DNA of 64,000 nucleotides from JAJDXW01 sp965223775 (lineage in GTDB: Bacteria; Pseudomonadota; Gammaproteobacteria; HK1), in contig OZ245021.1 of assembly GCA_965223775.1 (NCBI GenBank), positions 4,960,001 to 5,024,000 on the forward strand, in the 5' to 3' direction. Each line of letters begins with the position of its first letter. Position 1 is the stretch's first letter. Position numbers and translations under genes: made by a program. The notes under the pieces were generated by a model. The model was not told the origin of the DNA, searched no databases, and was given only the letters and a program-made list of their open reading frames with translations. Below, in pieces: positions 52,083-62,794 of this stretch.

Positions 52083-53162
52083 ATGGCCCAGACGGCGTCG
52101 ACGGTTCCCCGCCGGCAGTCGTCCGTGCCCGAGGCGGCGCCCTTGATGAGCGTCCAGAACTTGAAGAAGCATTTCTCCGTCCGGGGAGGCTTTGTCAACC
52201 GGCAGGTGGCGTCGGTCCAGGCGGTGGATGACGTGTCCTTCGATGTCCTCAGCGGCGAGACGCTGGGCATCGTCGGCGAATCGGGTTGCGGGAAGTCGAC
52301 CACGGCTCGAATGCTCATGCGCCTGCTCGAGCCCGACGCTGGCCGGATAACGTTCGATGGCCGGGAAATCGGCGCCGAAGGCGGTATCTCGGTCCGCGCC
52401 ATGCGTCGATCCGTGCAGATGGTGTTCCAGGATTCGTACTCTTCGCTCAATCCGCGGCTTCCGGTCGAGGACACCATTGCCTTCGGCCCCACCGTCCACG
52501 GCACCTCCCGCGAGGAGGCGCGCGAAAGAGCCCGTCAACTTCTGTACAGCGTCGGCCTCGACGCGGCCCGTTTCTGCCGCCGATATCCCCACGAGCTCTC
52601 CGGCGGCCAGCGCCAGCGGGTCAACATCGCTCGTGCGCTCGCCCTGCAACCGCGGCTGCTGATCCTCGACGAGGCGGTCTCCGCCCTGGACAAATCCGTC
52701 GAGGCGCAGGTTCTCATGCTCCTCCTCGACCTGAAGAACGCATTCGATCTGACCTACGTCTTCATCTCGCACGACCTCAACGTCGTTCACTACATCGCAG
52801 ACCGGGTGCTGGTCATGTACCTGGGCAAGGTCGTCGAGATTGGGCCGGTCGACGCCATGTACCGAAATCCCCTGCATCCCTATACCCGGGCGCTGCTCTC
52901 CTCGCGCCCTTCGATGGACCCCAGCAAGCGGATTACCCGGCCGCCCCTGACCGGCGAGCCGCCCAATCCCATCAACCCACCTTCGGGCTGCCGTTTCCGG
53001 ACCCGATGCGACTTCGCGGAAGACCTGTGCGCTCGGGTCGAGCCCCGGTTGACCGGAAGCGATTACGAGCCGGATCATCGGACGGCGTGCCACGCGGTCA
53101 CGCCCGGCTCAGGCCACAGCCGAGCACCCGACCGGACGTCGAACGTGGAAGGGTTCGGGTGA
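52083..53162 (+). CDS. Dipeptide-type ABC ATPase (DppF/OppF-like)
   Basis: Up to 359 residues. Walker A GESGCGKST, QMVFQDSYSSLNPR, signature ELSGGQRQRVNIARAL, Walker B LLILDEAVSALD, switch VFISHDLNVVHY, then NPLHPYTRALLSSRP and SGCRFRTRCDFAEDLC. An internal ATG at 52146 (MSVQNLKKHF) has a better ribosome site and may be the real start. In this operon the F-type ATPase comes before the D-type, the reverse of the usual order. Confidence 0.9.
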   Translation: MAQTASTVPRRQSSVPEAAPLMSVQNLKKHFSVRGGFVNRQVASVQAVDDVSFDVLSGETLGIVGESGCGKSTTARMLMRLLEPDAGRITFDGREIGAEGGISVRAMRRSVQMVFQDSYSSLNPRLPVEDTIAFGPTVHGTSREEARERARQLLYSVGLDAARFCRRYPHELSGGQRQRVNIARALALQPRLLILDEAVSALDKSVEAQVLMLLLDLKNAFDLTYVFISHDLNVVHYIADRVLVMYLGKVVEIGPVDAMYRNPLHPYTRALLSSRPSMDPSKRITRPPLTGEPPNPINPPSGCRFRTRCDFAEDLCARVEPRLTGSDYEPDHRTACHAVTPGSGHSRAPDRTSNVEGFG

Positions 53163-53166
53163 ACGC

Positions 53167-54195
53167 ATGGCTACCGGATTGGCAGCGACAGGAGCGCGAG
53201 ACCGGCGAGCGGAATTCGTCTCCGTCAGGAACCTGCACGTGCGCTTCGTCGACAAGGACAGCACGGTCTACGCGGTCAACGGCGTGAATTTCGAGTTACG
53301 GCGCGGCGAGGTTCTCTGCATTCTCGGCGAATCCGGTTCGGGCAAGAGCGTCACGCTACGCGCACTGATGCGCCTGCTGCCCGGCGAAAAATCCGAGATC
53401 GCGGGAGACGTACGGGTGAATGGCCGCGACATCATGGCGCTCGGCGAGGGAGAATTGGCGGCGGTGCGCGGCGGTACCATCGCCATGATATTCCAGGAGC
53501 CGATGACGGCGCTCGATCCGGTATACACGGTCGGCTATCAGATTGCGGAAACCATCGTTCGGCACGAGGGGGTACGCTGGGCGGAGGCCGAAGCCCGCGC
53601 CCTTGAGCTGTTCGACAGAGTCCAAATCCCGTCTGCGACGCGGCGGCTGAAAGCGTATCCTCACGAGCTCTCGGGCGGCCTGCGCCAGCGTGCCATGATT
53701 GCCCTCGCCCTCTCGTGCAAGCCCGGCCTGTTGTTGGCAGACGAACCAACCACCGCGCTGGACGCGACGGTCCAGATCCAGATTCTGCTTCTGTTGCGCT
53801 CCCTGCAGCAGGAACTGGGCATGGGCGTCGTTTTCGTCACCCATGACATCGGCGTCGCCGGCGAGATTGCCGATCGCCTGGCCATCATGTATGCGGGCCG
53901 TTTCGTCGAGACGGGTCCGGTCAACACGGTCATGAAGGCGCCCCTGCACCCCTATACGGAAGGCCTGTTGGCATCGACTGTTCACAGCACCACGCGGGGC
54001 CAACGCCTGCACGCGATCAAGGGCTCGCCGCCCAACATGGAAGTGCTTCCCGATGCTTGCAGCTTCGCGCCTCGGTGCCCCTATGCCCGGGACAAGTGCG
54101 AAACGGGCGTTCCGGCCGAGAGCTGGGCGGAAACGGATCACATGGCGCGCTGCGTGCGCCTCGGTGAAATCTCATACCAGGGTCGCAAGGCGTAG
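53167..54195 (+). CDS. Dipeptide-type ABC ATPase (DppD/OppD-like)
   Basis: A 342-residue ATPase with Walker A GESGSGKSV, IAMIFQEPMTALDPVYTVG, signature ELSGGLRQRAMIALAL, Walker B LLLADEPTTALD, switch VFVTHDIGVAGE and tail APLHPYTEGLLAS, DACSFAPRCPYARDKC. Four bases separate it from the gene before. Last gene of the operon; it converges on the dppC gene of the minus-strand system (27-base gap). Confidence 0.9.
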   Translation: MATGLAATGARDRRAEFVSVRNLHVRFVDKDSTVYAVNGVNFELRRGEVLCILGESGSGKSVTLRALMRLLPGEKSEIAGDVRVNGRDIMALGEGELAAVRGGTIAMIFQEPMTALDPVYTVGYQIAETIVRHEGVRWAEAEARALELFDRVQIPSATRRLKAYPHELSGGLRQRAMIALALSCKPGLLLADEPTTALDATVQIQILLLLRSLQQELGMGVVFVTHDIGVAGEIADRLAIMYAGRFVETGPVNTVMKAPLHPYTEGLLASTVHSTTRGQRLHAIKGSPPNMEVLPDACSFAPRCPYARDKCETGVPAESWAETDHMARCVRLGEISYQGRKA

Positions 54196-54222
54196 ACGTC
54201 GCACGTCGCCCGAGGGCACCCG

Positions 54223-55143
54223 CTATCGCTGCAGCCGGGGATTGAGCACGTCGCGCAACTGATCGCCGACCAGATTGATGGACCCGACGGTAAGCAAGAG
54301 GGCAACTCCGGGAAAGACGCTGATCCAATAGCGTCCGCTCATGATGTAGTCGAACCCGTTGGCGATGAGCAATCCCAGGGAGGGCTCCGTCGGCGGCAGG
54401 CCGAGCCCGAGAAAGGACAGGGTCGCCTCCAGGGAAATGGCGTGGGCCACCTGGACGGTTGCGACAACGATCAGCGGCGGCATGCAATTCGGCAGCAGGT
54501 GGCGGAAGATGAGACGCAGCCGGCTCAGGGCCAGGCAGCGGCCGGCCTCCATGTACTCGCGACGCCGTTCCGCCAGGGCGCTGGCCCGCACGGTGCGCGT
54601 GTAGTAGGCCCACTGGACGATCACCAGCGCGATGATGATCTTGTCGACCCCCTGACCGAGGATGGCCAGCAGCATGAGCGCCACCAGGATCGACGGAAAG
54701 CTGAGCTGCAGGTCGACAATGCGCATGATGACCATGTCCACCCGCCCGCCCATGTAGCCGGCGACCAGTCCGATGCACATGCCGATGCAGACGGCGATCA
54801 GGCCGCTGATCACGCCCACGCCGAGGCTGATGCGCAGCCCGTAGAAGATGGCGCTCAACATGTCCCGGCCCTGGCTGTCGGAGCCCAGCCAGTAGGTCAG
54901 ATCCCCGGACATCGCCACCGTCCCCGGCGGCTCGCGGGCATCGAGGAGGTTGAGGCGAGCGAGATCGTAGGGATCCTGGGGCGAGATCACCGGCGCGAGC
55001 AGGGCGGCGGCCAGAATCGCGACCAGGGCGCAGAGCGCGACCACCGCGATCCGGCTCTCCCGGAAATCCGCGGTGAATCGCTGCCAGGGTGTCTCCGGCC
55101 TTGTCAACGCCGCCGGCACGATGGGGTCGACGGCGGTGTTCAC
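54223..55143 (-). CDS. Dipeptide-type ABC permease DppC (second system)
   Basis: A 306-residue permease from a GTG that overlaps the dppB stop (GTGA). Helices RIAVVALCALVAILAAALLA, GVISGLIAVCIGMCIGLVAG; GSDSQGRDMLSAIFYGLRIS; VDMVIMRIVDLQLSFPSILV; loop REYMEAGRCLALSRLRLIFR; LSFLGLGLPPTEPSLGLLIA; and the end INLVGDQLRDVLNPRLQR. The open frame extends upstream only because it is antisense-like. The decayed copy at 38265 is a close homologue. Confidence 0.91.
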   Translation of the reverse strand: MNTAVDPIVPAALTRPETPWQRFTADFRESRIAVVALCALVAILAAALLAPVISPQDPYDLARLNLLDAREPPGTVAMSGDLTYWLGSDSQGRDMLSAIFYGLRISLGVGVISGLIAVCIGMCIGLVAGYMGGRVDMVIMRIVDLQLSFPSILVALMLLAILGQGVDKIIIALVIVQWAYYTRTVRASALAERRREYMEAGRCLALSRLRLIFRHLLPNCMPPLIVVATVQVAHAISLEATLSFLGLGLPPTEPSLGLLIANGFDYIMSGRYWISVFPGVALLLTVGSINLVGDQLRDVLNPRLQR

Positions 55144-56117
55144 GCTCGGGCCTCCGCCAGCCTTACCCGGGGGTCGAGCAGCGAGTAGATGACGTCCACG
55201 ATCAGATTGATGAAGATGAACATGAACACCGTGATCATCAGGTAGGCGACCACCACCGGCCGGTCGAGCACGTCGATGGAATCGATCAGCAGCTTGCCGG
55301 CGCCGGGCCACGCGAAGATGGTCTCGGTCACCACCGAGAAGGCGATGACGTTGCCCAGCTCCAGCCCCAGCACGGTCACCACCGGGATCAGGATGTTCTT
55401 CAGCACGTGGACCAGGATGACGCGCCGGTTCGTCAGGCCCTTGGCGTAGGCGAACCGCACGTAGTCCTGGAGCAGGACCTCCCGCACCCCGGCCCGGGTC
55501 AGCCTGATTACCAGGGACAACTTGAACAGGGCCAGATTGAAGGCGGGCAGGATCAGGTGCGACAGGCCGTCCAGGGTGACGATGCTGACCGCGACGCCGA
55601 ACACGTCCTCGGTCTCGCCGCGGCCGGTGGCGGGCAGCCAGTCGAGCTGCACCGCGAAGATCATCATCAGCATGATGCCGACCCAGAACGAAGGCAGGCT
55701 GAAGCCCAGAATGGAGCCGCCCATGATCAGCCTGCCGCTCGGCGAGTGGGGCCTGAGCCCCGCCCACATGCCAAGGGGAATGCCCACGAAGATGGCGATG
55801 AACATGGCGCAGAAGGCGAGCTCCATGGTCGCCGGCAGGCGCTGGAGAATGAGGTGCATGGCCGGGATGCCGGCCTTGAACGACACCCCCAACTCGCCTT
55901 TCAGGGCGTTCTCGAGGAACACCAGGTACTGCTCGTGCACCGGCAGGTGCAGGCCCAGGGAGCGGATCACCTTGGCGCGGCAGGGACCGTCGCAGTCCTG
56001 CCCGATGAGGATGTCGGCCGGGTTGCCGATCACCATCACGCCGAAGAACACGATCAGCGTCATCACGAGGATGACGACGATGGCCTGCAGCAGCCGGCGG
56101 AAGATGAAGACGCTCAA
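55140..56117 (-). CDS. Dipeptide-type ABC permease DppB (second system)
   Basis: A 325-residue permease: SVFIFRRLLQAIVVILVMTL, VMVIGNPADILIGQDC, then CRAKVIRSLGLHLPVHEQYL, ALKGELGVSFKAGIPAMHLI, loop DYVRFAYAKGLTNRRVILVH and FAWPGAGKLLIDSIDVLDRP. The extra CDGPC near residue 42 is unusual and periplasmic, perhaps a disulfide. It follows the binding-protein gene across a hairpin at 56159. Confidence 0.91.
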   Translation of the reverse strand: MSVFIFRRLLQAIVVILVMTLIVFFGVMVIGNPADILIGQDCDGPCRAKVIRSLGLHLPVHEQYLVFLENALKGELGVSFKAGIPAMHLILQRLPATMELAFCAMFIAIFVGIPLGMWAGLRPHSPSGRLIMGGSILGFSLPSFWVGIMLMMIFAVQLDWLPATGRGETEDVFGVAVSIVTLDGLSHLILPAFNLALFKLSLVIRLTRAGVREVLLQDYVRFAYAKGLTNRRVILVHVLKNILIPVVTVLGLELGNVIAFSVVTETIFAWPGAGKLLIDSIDVLDRPVVVAYLMITVFMFIFINLIVDVIYSLLDPRVRLAEARA

Positions 56118-56158
56118 GGCACCCTCCCCCTGGCGGCCGAGGGTCCGGAGAAAACGGT

Positions 56159-56191
56159 GGCGGGCAACCCCCCGTCGGGAGATTGCCCGCC
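56159..56191 (-). promoter_or_regulatory. Intercistronic hairpin between binding protein and permeases
   Basis: GGCGGGCAA (56159-56167) pairs perfectly with TTGCCCGCC (56183-56191). It lies between the binding-protein stop and dppB. Such hairpins usually partly stop transcription and protect the 5' message so that more binding protein than permease is made. Confidence 0.6.
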
Positions 56192-56214
56192 CGAGCCCGT
56201 ATTGATCGGGGCGG

Positions 56215-57774
56215 CTACTTCTTCGACGCGTTCTGCGCCAGCGTCATCTCATCGATGCGGTCGGTGTACGTGACCGACGGGTTGGACGCCCACGTGTTCA
56301 ACTGGTAGTGGAGCGGTATGAACGCGACGTCGTGGACGGCAATGGCGATCGCCTCCTGGAACAGCCGCGAGCGCGCGTCGTCGTCCACGGTCACCATGGC
56401 CTCCTCGATGATGTCGTCCACCCGCGGGTTGGAGTAGCCGCGCGGCGTACAGCAGTAGGGCGTGCCCGGCCACGTCGTGTGGATCAGGTGGTTCAACTGC
56501 GCCGAGGGCTCGCCCGTGGCGACGCTGTGGGAGCCGAGCCAGAAGCTGAATGCCCGAGTGTTGGCGGTGGTGTAGTAGGTCGCCACCGGGTGGGTCTTGA
56601 CGTTCACCTTGATGCCGATCCGGGACACCATCTGGGCCACCGCCTCGACGATCTGCCGGTCGTTGATGTAGCGGTCGTGGGTGCCGTGCAGGGTGATCTG
56701 GAACCCGTCCGGATAGCCTGCCTCGGCGAGCAGCTCCTTGGCTCCCTCCGGATCGTAGGTCTCGGGCTCGAGCTCCCCGTTGTAGCCGAAGAACCCTTCG
56801 GGCAGCAGTTGGGTGGCGATGACCGCGTTCCCCTCCATCACCTTGTCGACGATGGCTTCACGGCTGATCGCCTTGGAGATGGCCTTGCGCACGCGCCAGT
56901 CCCGGGTGGGATTGGGCCACAGGGGATTGCCCTCATTGTCCATGATGCTGGGCGACATGTCCCGATTGCTGTCCAGGTGGAGGAACACCGGCCGGTTCGA
57001 CGGGCCCTGCCACACGGTGACGCTGGAATCCTGCTTCATCTGGTTGATGTCGGCCGGCGGCACGAAATCGATGAGATCCACATCGCCACTCTTCAAGGCT
57101 GCGATGCGGGCCGGGCCGGTGGGGATGGGCTTGAAGACCACCCGGTCCCACTCGGGCTTGCCGCCCCAGTAGTCGGCGTTGGCCTCCATGACGATGCGGT
57201 CGCCGGGGACGTACTCGACGAACTTGTAGGGTCCGGTCCCGATCGTCGCCTTGCCCGAGTTGTAGTCGGCCGTCGTTGCCCCGGTCCCGTGCTTCCTGGA
57301 GATGATGGCGAATTGGGCAACGTCCGTGGCCATCAGGGGATAGGGGCCCTCGGTGCTGACGTGGATCGTGTGGTCGTCGATCTTCGTGACCGTCTTGCCC
57401 CGGGTGTACTGGGAGAAGGGCGCCGGCGCGTTGGGCACCTGGTCCGTGCGAGCGAAGGTGAACACCACGTCGTCGGCGGTGAACGGGGAGCCGTCATGCC
57501 ACTTCACGCCCTCTCGCAGCTTGAACTCCCAGGTTGTTTCGTCGATCGCCTTCCACTCCGTGGCGAGACCGGGCTTGAGCTCCATGCGGTCGCCCACCTC
57601 GAGCAGGTGGTCGAAGAAATGGCGGTCGATCTGGATGTTGACGATCAAGGTCTGCCAGTGGGGATCGATGGAGCTGGTCTCGGTCTTGACGCCGATCCGC
57701 AGCTCCTCCGACCAAGCGGCGCCGGATATGGTCGCGGCGGCCAGCAAGGTGGCTATTGCCAGTCGTATCTTCAT
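56215..57774 (-). CDS. Peptide ABC transporter substrate-binding protein
   Basis: A 519-residue periplasmic protein (SBP_bac_5). Signal KIRLAIATLLAAATISGAAW with cleavage near SEE. Motifs: LRIGVKTETSSIDPHWQTLI, FKLREGVKWHDGSPFTADDV, ATIGTGPYKFVEYVPGDRIV, DWRVRKAISKAISREAIVDK, YDPEGAKELLAEAGYPDGFQ. It precedes dppB and dppC on the same strand and lies 415 bases behind two gamma-glutamyltransferase genes, so its ligand may be glutathione or another gamma-glutamyl peptide (inference). Confidence 0.9.
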   Translation of the reverse strand: MKIRLAIATLLAAATISGAAWSEELRIGVKTETSSIDPHWQTLIVNIQIDRHFFDHLLEVGDRMELKPGLATEWKAIDETTWEFKLREGVKWHDGSPFTADDVVFTFARTDQVPNAPAPFSQYTRGKTVTKIDDHTIHVSTEGPYPLMATDVAQFAIISRKHGTGATTADYNSGKATIGTGPYKFVEYVPGDRIVMEANADYWGGKPEWDRVVFKPIPTGPARIAALKSGDVDLIDFVPPADINQMKQDSSVTVWQGPSNRPVFLHLDSNRDMSPSIMDNEGNPLWPNPTRDWRVRKAISKAISREAIVDKVMEGNAVIATQLLPEGFFGYNGELEPETYDPEGAKELLAEAGYPDGFQITLHGTHDRYINDRQIVEAVAQMVSRIGIKVNVKTHPVATYYTTANTRAFSFWLGSHSVATGEPSAQLNHLIHTTWPGTPYCCTPRGYSNPRVDDIIEEAMVTVDDDARSRLFQEAIAIAVHDVAFIPLHYQLNTWASNPSVTYTDRIDEMTLAQNASKK

Positions 57775-58188
57775 CGAGGATCCTCAGGTGAGTGATGGCG
57801 CCAAGCGGTTCGTAGCTGGTAAGTGAAGGCGCCGGGGTTTCGTAATTATCGATTTCGTCAGGATTGAGCGTGCCTCAAAATCGGCCGTAAGACAACCAGC
57901 ACGCCGACGGCGGCCTCCCGGGGTCCGGTCCGGCATCGTGAACATTGAAGGATGGTCGTTGGAAAACGCGCACATGAAGCGGTAGAAGACGCTTGGCGGT
58001 GGGAGGATCCGGAGGCTCGAGCGGCGTTCGCGCCGCCGCGGGTCGAGAAGGTCTCGATTATCGGACGCGACACACCAACGTTCTCGAACCGAACATTGAG
58101 CACGGCGCAAAGCGGGGAGCGCGGGCCGGGTTGACCGGCGCCGGGCAAGCCCCGATAGTGCGCCGCATCTTCCAGTGCGATTGCGATG
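57775..58188. other. Leader region of the binding-protein gene
   Basis: No gene. The minus-strand leader and promoter of the binding-protein gene must lie here, but no box pair is clear. It also contains the orphan plus-strand promoter block at 58131-58159. Confidence 0.5.
58131..58159 (+). promoter_or_regulatory. Orphan copy of the flavin-reductase promoter
   Basis: TTGACC, 17 bases, GATAGT, in a block closely matching 16571-16620 (CCCCGATAGTGCGCCGC is identical in both). No plus-strand gene follows; it points into the 3' end of a minus-strand GGT gene. Confidence 0.5.
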
Positions 58189-59928
58189 TCACCAGCCGAT
58201 GGCATAGGCGGTCAGGCGGTGGTCGGCACCGCCTTCCATTACACCCGACTCCAGGTCCTTGCGAATTGTGCATACCGAGCCTGACAGCCACTCGCGCACG
58301 GGCCACCAGGTCACCTCGTGGCCGAGCGCCGCCAGTTCATCGCCGACGCGCCCGTCGATGGAGCCTTCAAGAGTCAGCCGGCCCGGATGGTACTCGTGGG
58401 GCAATGCCGAGCCCGGCCAGCTATAGCTGGCGAACCGGGGGGCTTCGACCGCCGCCTGGGGCGACATGCCGAATACGATCTGGTTGAGAAACACCTGCAC
58501 CTGGGACTGGCCCAGCACCTCGCTTCCCGGCGAACCGATCGGCATCATCAGCACGCCGTCGTCAACGACCAGCATGGGGTTGGCCGACATCCGCGGGCGC
58601 CTGCCCGGCGCAACGCTGGCGGGGTGCGACGGATCCGTGTAGGCCCGCGAACCCCACATGGACGCCGTGATCCCGGTTCCCGGCACCACCATGCCCGAGA
58701 TCGCGGCATCACTGGGGGTCACCGAGTAGATGTTTCCGAAGCGATCGCCAACGCAGAGGTACGAGGTCTCCAGGGCCGGCGGGGCGGGTTCGCCGGCCGC
58801 CGACGGATCGGGGCGCCAGGGGGCCTTCCGGTAGCCCGGAACTTCACCGAAAGGCGGCATCTCGGGCCAAGCCGCGTCGGGTTGGATCAGCCGCCGCCGC
58901 CGCTCCGCATAGGCCTTGGACAGCAGCGTCTCCAGCGGCACGTCCACGAATTTCGGGTCGCCGAAATACGCTTCCCGGTCGGCGGCGGCCAGTTTCAGGG
59001 CCTCGGCGACAACGTGTATGTAGGCGACCGAGTTGTGGCCGATGGACGCAAGGTCGACGGCTTCCAGGATGCTCAATGTTTCCAGAACCATGGGCCCCTG
59101 ACACCACGGTCCGCAGCCATAAACGTCGAGACCGCGGAAGCGGATGCGGCACGGGGCTTCGATGTCGGCGCGAAAGCAGGCGAGGTCCTCCGCCGTCAAG
59201 AGGCCCCCGTTCTCCTTCTGGTGCCTGGCGATCCGGGCCGCGATGTCGCCGCTGTAGAAGGCGTCTCGCGCCGCCTGAAGGCCCGCTTTTCGACCCTTGC
59301 CGGCGTTTGCGGTCTCCTCGTCGGCCAGGTATTGGAGGCTGGCGGCCAGATCGGCCTGGACGAAGATCTCGCCGACCCGGGGCAGGCGGCCGCCCGGCAT
59401 GTAGACGGCCGCCGTAGACGGCCACCGGCCGAACTCGGGCGCCATCTCCTCCAGGCGCTCCGCCATCATCGGATACATGGGGAAGCCGTCGCGGGCGAAG
59501 CGGATGGCCGCTGCCGACACCTCGCCAAACGACATGGTGCCGTATTCCTCCAGCGCGGTGAGCCAGATGTCGGGGGCCGCCGGTACCACCGTGTGCAGGA
59601 TTCCTGCCGGCACGCGACCGCCATGGTGCTCTTGGAAGTACCTGCAGGACGCCGCCTTCGGCCAGGTGCCGACCCCGCTGATGACCACCACCTGGCGGCG
59701 ATCGGCAAGATAGATCATCGTCGGGGCGACGCCGCCGAAGCCGGTGAACTCGCTTTGCAGCACATTGGTCGCGATGCCGGCGGCGACGCCCGCGTCCACC
59801 GCGTTGCCGCCGGCCTCCAGGATGAGAAAGGCAGCCGTCGAGGCGTAGTAGTGGCCCGATACGACCAAGTGGTCCCGGGCCACGATGTTGGGTCGGTGCG
59901 GGCGATCGGGATCGGGCTGACTTGCCAC
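58189..59928 (-). CDS. Gamma-glutamyltransferase-family hydrolase 2
   Basis: A 579-residue Ntn-hydrolase precursor from a GTG with GGAGGAG upstream. Features: LEAGGNAVDAGVAAGIATNV, FTGFGGVAPTMIYLAD, DGFPMYPMM, GCGPWCQGPMVLETLSILEA and the cleavage/nucleophile site LETSYLCVGDRFGN, where the Thr is kept but the following residue is Ser. The small subunit has PIGSPGSEVLGQSQVQVFLN. By eye it is about half identical to copies 1 and 3. No signal peptide. Read together with copy 3 (43-base gap) and the transporter genes on the same strand. Confidence 0.88.
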   Translation of the reverse strand: MASQPDPDRPHRPNIVARDHLVVSGHYYASTAAFLILEAGGNAVDAGVAAGIATNVLQSEFTGFGGVAPTMIYLADRRQVVVISGVGTWPKAASCRYFQEHHGGRVPAGILHTVVPAAPDIWLTALEEYGTMSFGEVSAAAIRFARDGFPMYPMMAERLEEMAPEFGRWPSTAAVYMPGGRLPRVGEIFVQADLAASLQYLADEETANAGKGRKAGLQAARDAFYSGDIAARIARHQKENGGLLTAEDLACFRADIEAPCRIRFRGLDVYGCGPWCQGPMVLETLSILEAVDLASIGHNSVAYIHVVAEALKLAAADREAYFGDPKFVDVPLETLLSKAYAERRRRLIQPDAAWPEMPPFGEVPGYRKAPWRPDPSAAGEPAPPALETSYLCVGDRFGNIYSVTPSDAAISGMVVPGTGITASMWGSRAYTDPSHPASVAPGRRPRMSANPMLVVDDGVLMMPIGSPGSEVLGQSQVQVFLNQIVFGMSPQAAVEAPRFASYSWPGSALPHEYHPGRLTLEGSIDGRVGDELAALGHEVTWWPVREWLSGSVCTIRKDLESGVMEGGADHRLTAYAIGW

Positions 59929-59971
59929 GACGGTCGCTCCTCCCCGGCAGGGAGAACGAGAGGGTCCTTTG

Positions 59972-61750
59972 CTACAGGGCGAGGGCGCCGGACGGGCGAC
60001 GCGGATCGTGGGCGGCCTGCAGGATGCCGGTCGCGCCATCCGCGAGGATGGCGCACACCGTAGCGATATCAGCGTGACTTGCCTCCGGTCCCCAGTCGGG
60101 CCACCACGTCACGCGGTGACCCAGATCGGCGAGCGCCTTGCCCGCCGCCGCGTCGATCCGGCTTTCCAGGTGCAGGCTCGCCGGCTCGTAGCCGTGGGGC
60201 GGATCGGGAACGAGGGTCTGGGGGAAGCTGTGGGTGTTGAACCGGGGCGCTTCCACGGCGGCCTGAGGGTCCATCCCGAACACTGCCACATTGAGGAAGA
60301 CTTGTGTCATGGCCTGGAGCTGGTTGTCCGAGCCGGGCGTACCGAACGGCATGAGCCACTGGCTGCCGCGAACCGCGAGGGCCGGGCCATTGGTCATGCG
60401 CGGGCGCTTTCCCGGCGCCACGCAGGCAGGATGCGCGGGGTCGGTCCGTCCGCCCTTGCCCCGCCTCGAGGGCGCGATACCGGTTCCGGGCACCACGGGG
60501 CCGCTGCCGTTGCCGTCGCTGGGGGTGGCGGCGAACGCGTTGCCGTGGCGGTCGACCACGCAGATATGGGAGGTGTCGGCGGACATGTCTGCCGCCGCCG
60601 TGACCGTCCGCGTGCCGTGACCGGCCCGGGCGTCCAGAGGCGACGCCCATCCGGCTCCGGCGACGCGAGCCGGAGGCGGCATCTCGGGCCACGGCCGGTC
60701 GTCTCGGATTTGCTTGCGTCGGTCGGCGGCGTGCGCTGCGGAGAGAAGGGTCTGCACCGGGACGTCGACGAACAGAGGGTCGCCGAAGTAGGCCTCCCGG
60801 TCCGCCGCCGCCAGCTTGATCGCTTCCACCACGGCATGGATGTAGCGCGTCGCGTTGTGGCCGAGAGACGCGAGGTCGATGCCGTCGAGAATGTTCAGGA
60901 CCTCCAGCATCATGGGCCCCTGACACCACGGCCCGCCGGTGAAGACGTCGATGTCGCCGGCGAAGCGCGTTCGGCATGGCGGCTCGATTCGCACCCGGAA
61001 GCCGGCCATGTCGTCAACCGTCAGAAGGCCGCCGATTTCTTTCTGATGACGGACGATCCGGTGCGCGATGTCGCCCTTGTAGAAGGCCTCGCGGGCCGCT
61101 TGCAGACCAGCGACGCGACCCCGCTTGGCGTGCGCCGTCTCTTCGTCGACCAGGTACTGGATCGTGCGCCCGAGATCGGCCTGGACGAACCGGTCGCCCG
61201 GCCGCGGGACATGGCCGCCCGGCAGATAGATGTCCGCCGCGGCAGGCATTGCCCGGAAGGCGTCCTCCTGGCCCTCGATGAGCTCGCCCATGAGCCGATA
61301 CATGGGGAAGCCGTCGCGGGCGAAGCGGATCCCCGCCTCGGCGACGGCGCCGAACGACATCGTCCCAAAAGATTCCAGCGCCGTAATCCACGCATCGGGC
61401 GACGCCGGCACGACCGTCTGCAAGGCGCCTTCCATGAGGCCCTCGTGATGGTCATGGAAGTGCTGGCAGGTCAGGGACTCGGGCCACGTGCCGACGCCGC
61501 TGATGGTGACCACCTCGTCCCGGTCGGCGAGGTAGATGAGGATCGGTGCGACGCCGGCGAAGCCGACCATCAGGCTCTCGACGACGGTGAGCGCAATCCC
61601 CCCCGCGACCCCGGCGTCCACCGCGTTGCCACCGGCTTCGAGGACCTGGAAGCTCGCCTGCGCAGCGAGGTAGTGACCGGATGCCGCCGCGTGCCGCGTC
61701 CCCGAAACTTTGGCGCGGTACGGCGGAAGGAGTGGGTCGGTGGTAGGCAT
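59972..61750 (-). CDS. Gamma-glutamyltransferase-family hydrolase 3
   Basis: A 592-residue precursor. LEAGGNAVDAGVAGGIALTV, MVGFAGVAPILIYLAD, DGFPMYRLM, GGPWCQGPMMLEVLNILDG, nucleophile site ADTSHICVVDRHGNAFA, and PFGTPGSDNQLQAMTQVFLN. It follows the OppF-type ATPase gene by 45 bases, so import and hydrolysis genes share a transcript. All three GGT genes keep the Thr nucleophile and the GxPWCQGP motif, so all could be active; they may differ in substrate range. Confidence 0.88.
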   Translation of the reverse strand: MPTTDPLLPPYRAKVSGTRHAAASGHYLAAQASFQVLEAGGNAVDAGVAGGIALTVVESLMVGFAGVAPILIYLADRDEVVTISGVGTWPESLTCQHFHDHHEGLMEGALQTVVPASPDAWITALESFGTMSFGAVAEAGIRFARDGFPMYRLMGELIEGQEDAFRAMPAAADIYLPGGHVPRPGDRFVQADLGRTIQYLVDEETAHAKRGRVAGLQAAREAFYKGDIAHRIVRHQKEIGGLLTVDDMAGFRVRIEPPCRTRFAGDIDVFTGGPWCQGPMMLEVLNILDGIDLASLGHNATRYIHAVVEAIKLAAADREAYFGDPLFVDVPVQTLLSAAHAADRRKQIRDDRPWPEMPPPARVAGAGWASPLDARAGHGTRTVTAAADMSADTSHICVVDRHGNAFAATPSDGNGSGPVVPGTGIAPSRRGKGGRTDPAHPACVAPGKRPRMTNGPALAVRGSQWLMPFGTPGSDNQLQAMTQVFLNVAVFGMDPQAAVEAPRFNTHSFPQTLVPDPPHGYEPASLHLESRIDAAAGKALADLGHRVTWWPDWGPEASHADIATVCAILADGATGILQAAHDPRRPSGALAL

Positions 61751-61795
61751 GACGGCCTCCTTATCCTGTCGGCACAGCGTTGATCGACGAGAGCG

Positions 61796-62790
<995 letters not shown>

Positions 62791-62794
<4 letters not shown>

